Assembly: GCF_020520425.1 (NCBI RefSeq) | Contig: NC_079492.1 | Location: 3,100,001-3,164,000, forward strand | Length of the DNA stretch: 64,000 bases | From: Spinacia oleracea | Taxonomy: Eukaryota; Streptophyta; Magnoliopsida; Caryophyllales; Amaranthaceae | Direction: 5' to 3' | Part shown: positions 45,299-59,040 of the stretch, in pieces | How the letters are laid out: the number at the start of each line of letters is the position of its first letter | Position numbering within the stretch: the stretch's first letter is position 1 | The notes under the pieces: model-generated | The model's input: only the letters and a program-made list of their open reading frames with translations | Databases searched by the model: none | What the model was told of the DNA's origin: nothing | Position numbers and translations under genes: made by a program

Positions 45299-48200
45299 TT
45301 ATTTCTTTAAGTTGTCTGCATTCCAAGTGCGTAGAATGAGGCGTCCCTGCATGTCTTGGATCCGGTAAGTTCCATCTCGGACTTCCTTGTAGACTTTGTA
45401 TGGACCTTCCCATGTGGGGGTGAGTTTCCCTTGCTCATTAGCACGTCCAACTGCCTCCTTTCTTAGCACAAAATCTCCTAATTTTAGGATTCGTCTAGAG
45501 ACCTTGTTGTACTCTCTAGCCATCCGCAGCTTGTATAGTTGTTGTCTTAAAGTCGCGTTTCCTCTGGTTTCTGGCAGGAAATCCAGGGTCGCCTTCATCA
45601 TTTTCAAGTTGACACTTTCATCAAACAACATGACGCGAAGAGTGGGTTCGCACATTTCTATTGGTAAGACGGCTTCATCTTTATATGCTAATAGAAAGGG
45701 TGTTTCTCCTGTTGAATTTTTTCCGTGGTTCACCAGAAGACATTGGGTAACTCGTCTGCCCACAATCCTTTAGCTTCGTCTAGTTTTTTCTTCATCCCTT
45801 CAGAAATGGTCTTGTTGAATGCCTCAACCTGCCCATTGGCTTGGGGACAGTCGACAGACGTAAAATAGGTTGTGATGCCGTGGTCGGCCAACCAACCTTC
45901 CAACTTGGGTGTTTTGAATTGTGGCCCGTTATCAAAGACAATAGATTGGGGGACGCCTAATCGAGTGATGATGTTTTTCCAAATGAAAGCTCTCACATCC
46001 TGTGCCTTAGCGTTTTTCAGGGCTTCAGCTTCCACCCATTTGGTGAAGTAGTCAACAACTACTATGACATAGCGTACCCCACCTGGTGCCATGGTGTAAG
46101 GGCCCAACAAATCCATTCCCCATTCAGCAAATGGTATGGGACTAGTGATAGGTGTTAGCTTTTGAGCAGGTTGACGGATTAGGTGAGAAAACCGCTGACA
46201 CTTGTTGCATCGTTTAACTAGGCCGAGTGCGTATTCCTTGAGGGTGGGCTAATAATACCCAGTCCTTAGAGATTTTTCTTCCAAAGCCCTTCCTCCTATG
46301 TGAAAGCTGCATAACCCTTGATGTAGGTCTTCCAAAACTTCCTGGGGTTACACAACGGAGAAGGGGCCGAGAAAAGACTTTCTTGTATAAGGTCCCGTTC
46401 CACATCTCAAACCAAGAGCATTTCTTTTGCAGCTTCTCCGCCTGTTTAGGATCCTCTGGAAGTATCCCGTTCATTTTGTAGTTGACTATGTCATCCATCC
46501 AAGTAGGCGTCCGGTCCAGGACAGCCGTTTTTATGACATCAATGCTTTTACTTTGTTTCACCTCCCAGAACACATGCCGTGGGGTGTCGCAGGACGCGGA
46601 GCTGGCGAATTTGGACAAGGCGTCTTCTTTGTTGTTCTCAGCCCGGGGTATACGCTGTACCTCAAAACTTGTTAGTGGCTGTATCTCTTGACGGACGATT
46701 TCCAAATATTTTATCATGGCGTCATCCTTTGCTTCATATTCTCCATTTACTTGACTGACAATCAGCTGAGAATCGGATAAGGCCAAAATTTCTTCTGCTC
46801 CTGCCGCCTTGCTCATTTGGATCCCACATATTAATGCTTCGTATTCGGCCTCATTATTTGACACTTGGAATTTGAAACACATGGCATACTCATATATGTC
46901 TCCTTCTGGTGATTCGCAGATGATGCCTGCACCACACCCATTTTGAGTGGCGGATCCGCCTACATAAATTATCCATTGCGTCTTGTCATTTTTCATTTGA
47001 GTAGGCCGGGTCATTTCTAGAATGAAATCAGCGAATGCATGTCCTTTTATCGCCTTCCTTGGATCATATGAGATGTCAAACGCGTTGAGTTCGATTGCCA
47101 GTTGAGCATTCTCCCCGATGCCTCCAAGTTGGTGAACGACCGTTTAATAGGCTGATCTGTATACACTATCAATCGGTGAGCCAAGAAGTAAGGGCGAAGC
47201 TTCTTGCTGGCCAAGAATAACGCTAAGCCAAATTTCTCCACCGTGGGGTACTTGAGCTCGGCATTCTGTAACACATGGCTTATGAAGTAAACGGGGAACT
47301 GCACCCCCTCTCTTTTAGTGAGCAGGACGGCACTGAGAGCATGATCCGAGATGGCGAGGTATATGCACAGGGTATACAAGTGTTCCTTTAGTCGAAGAAA
47401 TGCAGCTTCTTCCAGTGGGGTCCATTCAAACTGGGTGCCCTTTTTGATGGTGCTGAAGAAATAGTGGCATTTGTCTCCGGCTCTGGAAAGGAAACGTCCC
47501 AAGGCGGCTAAACAACCTGTCAAGCGTTGCACGTCTTTAACTGTTTTTGGGGACGTCATATTTTGTTGACCTCAATACCTCTCTCATCAATAAGGAAACC
47601 TAGGAATTTTCCAGAGGTGACTCCGAAGATACATTTTTTGTGATTAAGTCTCATTTGATACGTTCGAAAAGTCTCGAAGGTCTCTCTTAAATCGGCAAGA
47701 TGGGATGCTCGTTGTTTGCTTTTTACTATCATGTCATCGATATAGGCTTCTATATTCCTTCCGAGCTGTTTAGCAAAGACAGCGTTCACTAAGCGTTGAA
47801 AGGTGGCTGGTGCATTATTTAGGGCAAACGGCATCACCTTGTAACAGTATAAGCCCTAATCTGTAACAAACGACGTCTTCTCTTGATCTTCAGGCCACAA
47901 AGGGATTTGATGAAACCCTGAATAGGCGTCCATGAAACTCATCATTGCATGCCCTGCAGTGGAGTCGACAAGCCGATCTATCTTTGGTAGAGGGAAACTA
48001 TCTTTTGGGCAGGCCTTGTTCAAGTCGGTATAATCGACGCACATCCTCCATGTCGCATTAGGCTTGGGTACCAGAACTACATTGGCCACCCAGTCAGGGT
48101 ATTGACAAGGGCGTATAAAGTCGGCATCCATCAGTTTTTGTACCTCAGCTGCGGCGGCTAAATTTCTAGCCTCACCGTGGTTTCTTTTCTTCTGCCGTAC

Positions 48201-48957
48201 CGATTTTATAGCACTATCCACATTTATCTTGTGCACAACCACTGCTGGATCAATTCCCGACATTTCCTCCACTGTGAAAGCGAATATTTCTTTGTATTCT
48301 CTTAGTAACTGTACTAATTCGGCCGCCATTGGGTCATCAGGGGGAATTCCAATTGGGACAGTCCGAGACGGCTCCACGAGGCTTAAGACTATGTCATAGT
48401 GTGCCCCTACCAGCTCTGGTCGTCTGTCCGCGATGTGGGCCGTGGGCATCTACTTGGTTCTTCGTTCTCTTTTCTGGGGATTCACATGCTCACTCTTCTT
48501 AGGAGCCGTCCCCCAGGCTGTGGGATCCAAGGCAGATAGGTAGCAATCCCTAGCCAGTTGTTGGTTTCCGTATATGGCCCCAATGCCTCCGTTGCTTCCC
48601 ACGAATTTAATCAACATAAATGAGGGACAATTACTACTTTCAAATCATTTAGGGAAGGGCGGCCTAGTATGATGTTAAAAGAGGTAAGACTTGACACAAT
48701 TATAAATCTGATGACGCCTTCTTTAGTTACTAGAGGTGTGCCAATTGAGACAAAAAGCAAGATAGAACCATTGGGACAGATGACACTTCCCCCGAAACCT
48801 ACAAGTGGTTTGTGCACTTTTGCTATCGTCTTCGGGTCGTGCTGTAACTTTTGTAGGCATTGTAGACTAATTATGTCAAACGAGCTTCATTTGTCTACTA
48901 ACACCCTTTTTACCTTGAGGTTGACCACCTTAATTTCCAGGACCAAGGGGTCATCAT
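45299..48957 (-). pseudogene. Ty3/gypsy (Tat-lineage) pol of copy A, several frameshifts
   Basis: Minus-strand pol in broken frames. From 5' to 3': protease tail ILGRPSLNDLK (about 48611-48817), RT N half with RMCVDYTDLNKACPKDSFPL (47856-48449), RT C half with YIDDMIVKSKQ (47556-47837), first RNase H (47047-47559), second RNase H (aRH) and integrase zinc-finger region (46214-47014), integrase core GPYTMAPGG...FDNGPQF...NGQVEAFN (45730-46116), and the C-terminal tail ending NADNLKK (45299-45763). Two RNase H domains before integrase mark the Tat lineage. In aRH the first catalytic Asp is Gly (YVGGSATQNG). The 5' end is cut at 48957 by an LTR. Confidence 0.9.
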
Positions 48958-50337
48958 TGTTACACCCTAATAATTCCTTGCTTTTTATAAAACATTTTCC
49001 GACTTAAAACACAGGAATTACCAAGATATTACCGCCACCGTGATAACGGCTAAGGCTATTTACCAGAATTACGCAGCGGAATTAACTAACTTTCAAAACA
49101 TATTAAATAAATAGTTAATGGTCATTAAAAAAAATTGGAACCGTTGAGGCCCAAATCCAAAGTATTAAACCATTTGAAAATCCATTAACTGTAGATAGTA
49201 TTAGTCATGACTATAAATAAAAATTGAGTTTATAAATACGGAAGAATTAAACTCTCAACTCGAATCTCATGATAACTTCTCCCGCAAGTTATCTCTACAA
49301 ACCTGATTTATTATAAATCTACTCCCCAACAACGCAAATGCAATTGATGGATCATCATAGGGTCATTAAGGCAAAGGCCATGACCAGAAGACATGAAGCA
49401 CGAAGTCAGCAAAAGCTGAGTACGAACAAGCTAGAATAACATTCTATCCTAACATGCTTCACTCGATAGATTAAATAATCCACATGCAAAAGCCATATAA
49501 TAAACAAATAAACATGGAGACAAGACTCGACACTTGACACGACTCTTGACTCACAGATTAATAAAAAGTAGCTTCGAACGGGTAAAGTAAAGTATCCTCA
49601 ACAGGAAAGAAAAGGGTGATGGGAGCCAACCATACACCAAAATAAGTCGGGCTACTACGGACATTCGGGCCATACCGACAGGAATTCCAATGCACAACGG
49701 CATAAAAGAGAATGAAACAACGTCTTGTATCATTCTAGGAGTACAAGTTTTCTGGCAAGACTCCCCCCATTGTTCATACTCAAGGTATATACGTTCCAAG
49801 AGTTTTGAAGCTCTTTGGGTTCCACTTTACGTTAATTAGTATATTATGTTCAAGGCGACTCAAGACACAACATACGAACAATTAAACAATTAAATAATTC
49901 GACAATGACTCTTCAATATTTTACTTCTTTAGGACTTGTGATCAAACATAGACTAAGTGAAATTACTCCCATTGTTCCTTCTCAAAAACACAGTTTGAGA
50001 TAACCCGACATTGCCTATTAACAAGCGGGGTGTTCCCTTAGCACGAATTGTCCTTAATTCAATTCACATAGACTCTCTAACATATTCTACCCCTTAGTAG
50101 AATATATATTGCTCACTAGAAATATCCGACTGGCTCAATATTTATGCTAGACATCCTGTACTATAGCATAATAATAATAACAACTTGCATGCGCATTGCT
50201 CATACATGCAAACGAACTTGAACAACATGCTTGACATAATTCAACGATTATAAAAGTCCATAACATGATAGTTCAACAGAATCTATAAAGCATAATTCAA
50301 TTCATAACATGCTCGTTCACATAGATTCAACAATAAT
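48958..50337 (+). repeat. LTR fragment of another retrotransposon, probably gypsy/chromovirus-like
   Basis: Starts TGTTACACCCTAATAATTCC right where pol of copy A breaks off; TGTTACACCC/TGTAACACCC starts are usual for plant chromovirus-type LTRs. It is cut at 50337 by gypsy copy B, so its other end is beyond the window. It shares an AGCAAAAGCTGAGTAC-type motif (about 49409) with the LTR at 54365-59040. No coding sequence. Confidence 0.55.
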
Positions 50338-50856
50338 TGTTGTGGGATCTTTTACGGTGCTGACGTGGCACGCGTTCCTCGGAGGTATCAAGTATGACCT
50401 GGCACGAACTTCTAGCAACCTGCAAAACAAGAATATTCCCGTAGGAATATTCCCTCCGATGCTTAAGTAAGTATAAGCTAGAGAGATAAGTAATTTGTAG
50501 AGAGAAGGCAGAGCAAAGATAAGTTTAGGCTGGTGGGAATGAATTGAATGCCCTTTTCCCTTGGGATCTGAGCTATTTATAGTGCTAGGGTTTCTTGGGG
50601 ACTGTTCCCTCAACCCTAGCTGTGGGGTGTGTGCCCCTTGGGGATTTAGGACATGTGTCATTTGGCCTGCCATGATGAGCCTTCTACAATTTGGATCTGC
50701 CTTCTCAGAGGGGATGGGCCTTCCAAAATGGGGTTGTGCTCTCATTTCGTTTAGGTACCAAGGTTTGGGCCTTCTTCCTAGGTTTGGGCCCAGCTGGCCG
50801 GTATTGATCATTGTATCCTCTTTGGCTTTGTGGTGGAGATATTCTAGCCCACATCA
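50338..50856 (-). repeat. 3' LTR of gypsy copy B
   Basis: 519 bp, in element orientation TGATGTGGGCTAG...CCCACAACA, preceded by the purine run GAGGGGCAAA. A TATA-like CTATAAATAG lies on the minus strand (complement of 50571-50580). The partner LTR is outside the window. Confidence 0.85.
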
Positions 50857-50954
50857 TTTGCCCCTCATGAGGAGTGAAAACAAACGTTAGTTTTCACTGC
50901 TCTTGGAGTGTTCAATGAGGTGATGACGCGTGGCAGGGGTAATCATTTCTTACC

Positions 50955-51317
50955 CCTCTATAAATAAGTGGCCAATTTGAGTGATTTTTCCCCTCATTTC
51001 TAGTGATCATTTGAGAGCAATAGGAGAAGGCGATTTCCGGCGTCTAACATCCACCGAAATCCACTGTAGCGCCGCCACAATCTTCAAAGCCCTGTTCTTG
51101 CAGTTCTTCATCAAAGTTCTTTCACAAACTCTCTTTGATCTATCAGGTAATGTTTTCTTTGGAAATTTTTTTTTGTTGATTTTGATCCTTCCCAATTCTC
51201 TTTTCTTAATCATGTGAGGGTCTCGTCAAACGGAGGGCGTCAATTTGTCCCTTTGACGCCTTCTCTTTTCAAGTATGCCCATGTCTTGAGCCAAGTCTCC
51301 AGCCTGTGCAGGATTTA
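50955..51317 (+). promoter_or_regulatory. Putative promoter and spliced leader of the antisense gene
   Basis: TATAAATAA at 50959-50967 on the plus strand, about 360 bp before the first ATG of the antisense gene. A candidate leader intron has donor TATCAG|gtaatg (51146/51147) and acceptor tgtgcag (51311), just before the ATG at 51318. This would let the antisense gene be transcribed independently of the LTR. Inferred from motifs only. Confidence 0.5.
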
Positions 51318-52612
51318 ATGACGCGGATAGAGGACGAAGAGCAATTTGAAGGAGAATCCTCTTCTCCTATAGAGGAGGACGTCCCCGAGTGCACCGATGT
51401 CGCGCCGGCGAGCACGTCAGGTGGGGAGGAAGGTCACCTATGGACTGCACCATCTTTGGACTGGTGGAAGGAGAATTTGCCGTGTACGGCTCTTTTCTGA
51501 AGCTGGGTATGAGATTCCCCCCTCACCCCTTTGTGGTGGAGTTGCTGGACGGCTTCAACATTGGCTTGAACCAAATGTCCCCCAACACTTGGTCGAGTGT
51601 GTTTGGCTATATCGCTCGTTCTGAGCTCGCCGGTATTACTCCCTCCTTCCCGGCGTTCCTAAGGATCGCCTCCATGTCCCAGGTTTCAAAAGCCGCCGCG
51701 GGTTGGCTAATTCTTACATACAAGGGGGCTTATCGGACGGTGATGGGGAAGGCGTCTAAATGGCATCACTGGAGGAAGAAGTGGGTGGTCATCAAAACCA
51801 CAAATCTGGAGATGTGTGAGCGGATGAGACGTTGGAACGTCAAGCCCAACTTGGTTGGAAAAAGCAGCTCTTTCCCTCCGGTCTCCGCCGTTCTCTGGGA
51901 ACGGATCTCGTCATTGTTCAAGGCCAAGCCACTCGTCATTAAGGACAAGAGGGCCTACATACCCGAGGGGTGGTTGCCTCATCTGGATCAACTGGGCGAT
52001 CCCGTTTTCCTCTCGGCTGTGGGCTTGTGTCCGTATATGCCGAGAGGTAATGTATCTATACTTCCAATCCTTCACTGTTTTATCAACACTGTACTAATGT
52101 CTTTATTTGTTTTTTCAGACGAGGCCATGGATAAGCTGGACGATGCCTCCAAAGGCCAACTGGATATGCCGTCCTGGCTGGCGAAGGTACTCGACGCCAG
52201 CACCTATAAGGCTTGGCAGCGTTAGCAGGCGGCCGAGCAAGCCATCCCAGAGAAAATGACTCCCCCTTCTGCTGAGAGGAGAAGGTATTGATCAATCCTT
52301 TCCTTGTAATTCCCTTTATTGTTTGCATCTTATGTTCTCATTTCTTCAGAAGGCGAGGAAGACGGCCACGGACGCGGCTCCTTCTTCTAAGCGCAGGGCT
52401 GGCGGCACAGGGAAACCCGTCTTCAAGTCAGCGGCTTCGAAGGCTCCCAAGGTGTTCGCCGTCCCCAAGGCTGCATCCGCTTCTCCTAGCTTCCAGAAAG
52501 CTGGTGAGACGACTGATCCTCTTGCGGGGATTCCTGAAGCCGTCCGCCGAAACATTCCTCTGAAGGCGGCGGAAAGAGCTAGGAATTCTGGGGGTAAGTT
52601 TTACTCCAACAT

Positions 52613-54349
52613 CGTCATTTTGAAATTAAGTCTTGAAATCATCGTGTAGAATACAAAGCGAGGTAACTCGATCTCTACTTAGGAAATTTAAAAATAAAAC
52701 AAATCAATACTCAAAACCTTAGGAATAACACTAGATAGAATAACTTAACTTCTAGAGGTAGTTGAGAGTTCAACTAGGGTTTTGAATCTGAGAAACAACG
52801 AGTCAAGCTTCAAGCTTCAACATTTCTTAATTGAATTGACGTGTAAGAGGGTTGGATAGATGGACAACAACATACATAGTTGGTTAAGAGAGAGTGATTG
52901 GAGTATATAATTCAATTGGAGGAATGAATTTGATAAATAATGTTCCCGAGTCATTTTGAAAAGGATCTAAAATTTTTCATTAAAATTATGAGGAATATTT
53001 AGTTAAAACATTTTTAAGCCTTGATTATTTCTTTAAACAAGCTTCATTTTCGAAATTCAAAAACTAAAACCTTAAGACAATGTAAAATGATAAGTTCACA
53101 CTTCAATGAACACCAAAACCATATACGACTCATATTTTGATTATTCTTCATTCTCACTCATTCCTTTATCACAAGGACCTTAATTCCTAAGCTCGAACTA
53201 TCAATTCTCCACTCTAATTCTAATAATTCAACAAGAAAACAAAGAAATAATAAAGAAATTCTTAAGTCACAGCTTCCAAATGTATGATTGTGCTCAAACT
53301 CACGTTCTTAACTTCAACTCTAGACAAACTATATCATAAGCCTAAATAAAATTGTGAACCCTTCCATAGAATCCACTTTAGTGGTTAGTAATTTATTTCC
53401 AACTCTAATTCTCCAGATTAATTTTTCATCATTTCACTACTATCAAACCAAATGGAAACTTCTAATAATCAGGCTAATCAGGAATCCACAAATCCTAACT
53501 CATTCATTAGCAAATCAATTAAATTCAAGACCTTAGTAACGACTAGGGTTGATCTTTTCCAAGTATTACTTTCTTGATCTTTGCATCTATAACCAAGTTA
53601 ATCGAGGACCAATCCTTAAAGTCTAGCACAATTCATTTCTCCACTTAACCTTCAGAATAAAGCACCTTCAACTGGAATCACGAACCCTTAAGATCGGACT
53701 CTCTAACATATTCACCCATTCTCCAAACAATAGTACCACATATCGTCAACAATACACAATATTCCACACCACTACTCTTACCTTTATGCCTTTTATTTTG
53801 GATACACTATTTTCATTCTAGACTTCACCCCCGCCTTTTATGAACAAGGATTTCCGCTTTATCAACCACCAAATTAGAGATCAACTTACATTAACAAAAT
53901 AAAGAACTCTAAAGTTTTCGATACTCTTAAATCACAATTTGTATTACAAACAATTAACTTCCTCAAATGCCCTTTAAATATTGAACATCGATGCTCAATA
54001 CTCTCATTATTAACCCAATCAATCTTTATTAGATCTACTATTCATATTCCTAATCGATTTCCTTTATTTAAATAATTTACAAAACTCTCAATTGCTAAAA
54101 TTAATTCCTATTTATATAACTCAAATTATCGCATATGGCCATCTTGGTCTTACAACTCAAAACTTTAAACACTAATCCTTGATAACTCTACACCACATCG
54201 GAATTCTCAATCCTCTAATTGACATCACAAACTCCAGGGAAATCATTCCAAGGCAATTCATACATTCCTCGACTCTTAATCAAACAAATATATAATTCCC
54301 AAATCATATTCTACGATATGAGGATCATAGCAAGTTCAAATTCAACCTC
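52613..54349 (-). other. Non-coding internal region of the inserted element
   Basis: AT-rich sequence without reading frames or domains I recognise. It adjoins the primer binding site, so at least the right part is a 5' leader. Confidence 0.5.
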
Positions 54350-54364
54350 GGCTCTGATACCACC

Positions 54365-57300
54365 TGTAACAGCTCGCCCTTAACGAGCTGCTTTCTAAAC
54401 ACACTTAGTCTTAATTTAAACAAACTAAATGGAATTACCACTTTAAACCCTGCTAAACAAACTTTAACTCTTCAAACAACTTTAAAGATTTACTCACAGA
54501 TAAGTCTTAATTAAACTTAGTTAATTATTAGAAATTTCGGTAGCACTTCCCCTAAATATGGACAACCTAAAAAAAATATTGTTTAGGAAATTACGTCAGA
54601 TTTCTTTCACCTGCTATCACTTCGATCCAAGATATAACATTTCCCAAATCACCATTAGGGCGACACCGAACTTAACAAGGATATATAGTCCATAAATAAT
54701 AACCAAAAAGCTTTAGAAAGAAATAATACAACCCATTAACAAATTAGGAAAGACTTAAATACACTTGGAGAATCCAAAATCCCGCCTTGAAACATATAAG
54801 GCCTCTGGAGTACTCTACGCACCTTGAACCTTAACTGAGACTCGATTCTCGCTGCCTGCAAAACATTTTAACTCTGCCCCCACCAGGACAGGTTCAAAGA
54901 ACAAAATCAGCGGAAATCTGAGTACACACATCCAACCTGAAATGCATTTGCTAGGTGGCTCAAAATATATATATTTTTTTTTTGTTTTAGTTTTTATGTT
55001 TTGCTTTGAAAAGCAACTTCTCTTAACAAACTTAATTGGAAAACATAACTTGATAAAACGTTATAACCTCTTCGAAATCTATTTGGCGAAATCTCGATTA
55101 TTCAAACAACGATTTGGATAAACAATAAAATAGCGTTATTCGCAAAAGACTCAGACTTTACTTACCATCTCAGAAAGTTTCTAAATTTACATTCACATCA
55201 ACTGGATTAGACTCACAACTTAAGATTCATCTTGTCACTCTCATACTCTTAATCATTTTCAATCATAAACTAATTTGACAATGACTCATAACGATAGCTC
55301 GAGTATTATAAGCAAATCTTTTCCCAACCCATAGTTTTTGCCACAAGGTTAAAACCCCCAACATATAATTATTCACAACTCAATATGGTACTCATGGGCA
55401 CAACATTGCTATAGTAATATGATTTTCTTCATAAAGTTCTCATAACAATTCAGATGCAGATATAGACATTCATAAGAAATTTATAACTCGTTGCGAAAAC
55501 ATACAACTCAACTCAGCATAATAGCTTACACCGTTACAATATAAAAGCTTGTTGTTGGGGGAAAGTGAACACGAATAGAGAGGGGTTATTCAACCAGCTG
55601 TCTCTATTTGGTGGGGGTCGTCACCCTCCTGATATGCATACGCTTGCAAGACTTAACTAGGACATGTCCCTAATTACGGGTCTATCCCGCCTCTACGAGT
55701 CTACTTTTGTAGCACTCGCTTTACGGCCAAGCCGCTTTAACGGGTCTATCCCGCCGAACTACGGGTCTACGATTGTAGCACTCGCTTTAAATGTTTTTCA
55801 TCACCGACGCATGTGAGCAATATGCAACACATACACGGCTACTTTCCCCTACTTAAGCATTTTATTACCAATTTATGCACTTTCGATCTCAAAACATAAT
55901 TCGCATTCCCTTAATCGTGTATTATCTTCATTCTCACTATATTTCAACTCAATTTCTTTTTCAGAATAAATCCTTAACCCAATTAAATATCAATCTCAAG
56001 ACTTGCTGACACTTTCTCTTATACTTGATCAAACTGTAACAATCTACTTAAAATTTGGACACTCTTCTCAACTATTCCCTTATAATTTAGAATCACTCCT
56101 TATCCTTGGTTATACTCATTTGAGATCCCAAAGTTATCAATAGGCTATACTTTCCTCGAATCCGCATTCATTATTTAACTAGCTTAGTGTGCCTGAAATG
56201 TATTTTATAAACATTTACCTAAAACATAATTACTCAAAACATAATCTTTATTATTCGTTGAAATGTCCTCTTGATAGATTTCAAACTATTAGGTTACAAA
56301 AATATGAAAACATGATTATTTATTTTAAAGTATATTGTTATTCTCTGTAATAAACTCTTCTTATAAGTAGTTAATGAATTCTTTATTTTGCTAACTATTG
56401 TCATTTAAAGAAAACAAAATAAAACTGAAAATATATGTCGTCATAACCCTTCCAACTTTTAAGTTCATTAAAAGTCTTAAACGTTTTCCAAACTAGTTAA
56501 ATTAATAATTCATAAATGAAGGAAAACCACGTGATTTTAGAAAAATTTCAAAATAAGGTGGCTTGTTCGGAGTTATTATAAACCCTTGAAATAACTCTCT
56601 AAAGATTCATTTAAAACTCAATTTGTTTGATTTAAATAGTTTAGAACTTCTCATATTCCATGTTAGAAACTCTTACTTTTTATTATTTATCCTTCATTAA
56701 GAAAACGAGCATCATTTAAGTATTTTTAGGCAAGTATGACCCAATTGATTCAAAATTAGACTTTCTTTGAAAACAAATCTTTTTGAACTTAGTAAACTAT
56801 AACCTTGATTGAAAAACTCCCATACGACTTAATATTAAGACCTTAAACTCCTTAGAGACTCAAGTAAGACTACTTCCATTATGCAAGGACTTTTACCTGG
56901 TCATTAACGTATTCACATATGATTAACTCTTGATTAACACTCCCTTAACCTTTTGACTCTTTCACATATCTCACAATTCCAAAGTTCGACCTCAGGATAC
57001 TCAATTAACTCAATTCTCTAGCTGCTCAATGCCACAACTCACACCATCTCTCACTTGGGTTCTTATTGACACAACACTTGTTTAAAAGAATCGTGATTCT
57101 TAAAAGCATTAAAATCTAATTTATTTTTCAAAGAAAAAATCAATTGCAAATACAATTCAGTTTTGCAAAATAACATTCAATTCGCATACAACATTCAATA
57201 TATACATATATATATACAAAATACTTAAACACAAGATATGCTTTCAAACATTGAAGATGGTTGGACGATGTGTACCTTCGATTTAAACTCCAAGAATTAT

Positions 57301-59040
57301 ATATTTCGATCATCAACCTCCGCTAAAATCCATAATTCAACGACCTTCAGTAATACACCCAACAAACAAGTCTCTTATCAATAAACCATTCACCTTAATC
57401 GACTTAGAACTAAATAGAACCCTCTTCGACTTTGTCTAATAAACCTTTCAAATTTCATTCTGACTAAACATAAACTTGATAAACTCTCTAGAACATTAAA
57501 TGATTCTCGAAAACTTATTTTAGAAACTGACAGGGCACCTATTTACTTTAAGGAAATCGAATCAAACTTCCTAAACAAAACATCTTAATTGAAAACTATA
57601 TACATCTCCATAACCACTAGTTATATAACTTACTACTTATAAGCGTACCTAAATTAATATGCTCAAACTATAAAACATTAATTATACCTTCTTTTAAGAG
57701 AAACCTTTTTGGAAATGAAACAATGGATTTTTATTGTTTAACAACACAATGAAATTCGTTTGTATTTCGTAATTGAAATCATTCATTTAATACCAACCAA
57801 TAAACCAATTACAACTTAATTCTGTAGAGATTTGACAACTGACCAAGATTATTAAACTGAAATATAGAAATTCTTATAAATGAACTAGAATTAAAGATTG
57901 AATTATACCCTTCAGAGTAATTGAAGCAGGGAAGTAACAAAAACTGGAGCAGCAATCATCAACAACAATCGAATCGAATCAACAGCAACAACAGCAAAAA
58001 CTGTGGCAAGGAGGGGAGAAAGCGACACCAACATCGAGGGCTACTACCCGACACCACCAACAATGGCGGATAGCCCACCAGGACGGCGAAACGACCTCAC
58101 GTCGGAGGTGAGAGAGAAAATCAAAGAAGAGTGAGTTAGGGTTTCTTCAATTTGGGGGTTTTTAATCAAGTATAATTGACAAAAGAGTTCAAGTAAATTT
58201 ACCAATTGAGAAGAGAATCAAGACGAGGTTGGTTTTACAGCCACCACTGGCGGCGGCGGTACCCACCTTGGACGAGAGAGGGAAGGAGATGAGAGGGGAG
58301 AGCAGCCGTGAGTCATCCCACAAACCAACGACAACAACCGCATCAGCGGTGACCGGCGAAGATAAGGGGGGGGGGTAGAGGAGCAGTGACGCGGTACGGT
58401 GGTGGTGCGGCGTTGCAGTGGAGTGAGGAGGAGAGAGAGAGCCGAGTGAAGAGGAGGGGAAGGAAGAAGAGTACGGTTTGAGGGGAGAGAGAAAGTGAGT
58501 GAGGGTTTTGTTCTAATTTTTCCACCTCATTGTTTTTAGAATAGAGTTTTAGAATAATTTGATAGTTTTTTACTAATGATGATTCATCTCTCAAACAAGG
58601 GAAATGTGACATTAAACAAGAGAATATTCAATTAAGTTAATTCAACTTGAATAAGCTTAGATTAATTTAAGTTGAAAAATATTCTTTTAACTAAGTAAAT
58701 TACGAAAATAAAAATAATTTATTATCACTAATTTGACTTAGAGTAGAAATCCTAATTCCACTGAAATTGTTGAGTTTAAGTAATTTAGTTTAGAAACAAA
58801 CAACATATAAACTCTTAAAAATAATTTATTTTAAAAAAAAAATCTAGCTAAGGTAAAACTTGAGGATCATTTCGAAAACTAGCTCGAATATACTAATAAA
58901 TCTCAAATTCATTTACCAGTTTAATAAAATTTCAAGATCTTAATCTCAAATTGGGTTTAGGAGAAATTATAATGACACATTTAAGACGAAAATTACTCTT
59001 AATATCATATTAAGAATTTCTTAAAATCAGGGATGTTACA
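54365..59040 (-). repeat. 5' LTR, 4676 bp, of the inserted element
   Basis: In element orientation it starts TGTAACATCCCTGATTTTAA and ends GGGCGAGCTGTTACA (inverted TGTAACA/TGTTACA ends). Start type and size resemble large-LTR plant gypsy elements (chromovirus Tekay-like), which is an inference. It contains a GC-richer CAACAGCAACAACAGC and GGCGG-rich segment (about 57950-58450) and a direct repeat with ACGGGTCTATCCCGCC (55676 and 55740). Confidence 0.75.

Larger units (their letters stand above)
52613..59040 (-). mobile_element. Retrotransposon with 4.7 kb LTR inserted in the antisense gene; 3' side deleted
   Basis: Minus-strand element: 5' LTR 59040-54365, primer binding site on the minus strand at about 54350-54362 (TGGTATCAGAGCC, exact tRNA-iMet type), then 1.7 kb of non-coding internal sequence to about 52613. 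No gag/pol and no second LTR are present before the antisense gene resumes. The right flank is GTAAC (59041-59045); on the left only GT of that target remains, consistent with a deletion that removed the internal region and 3' LTR. It could instead be a non-autonomous large derivative. Confidence 0.75.

Noticed and set aside
45396..45773. Plus-strand frames opposite gypsy pol (also 46427-46691, 60575-61117, 62687-63060)
   Set aside because: Shadow frames of the minus-strand pol genes; no independent signature.
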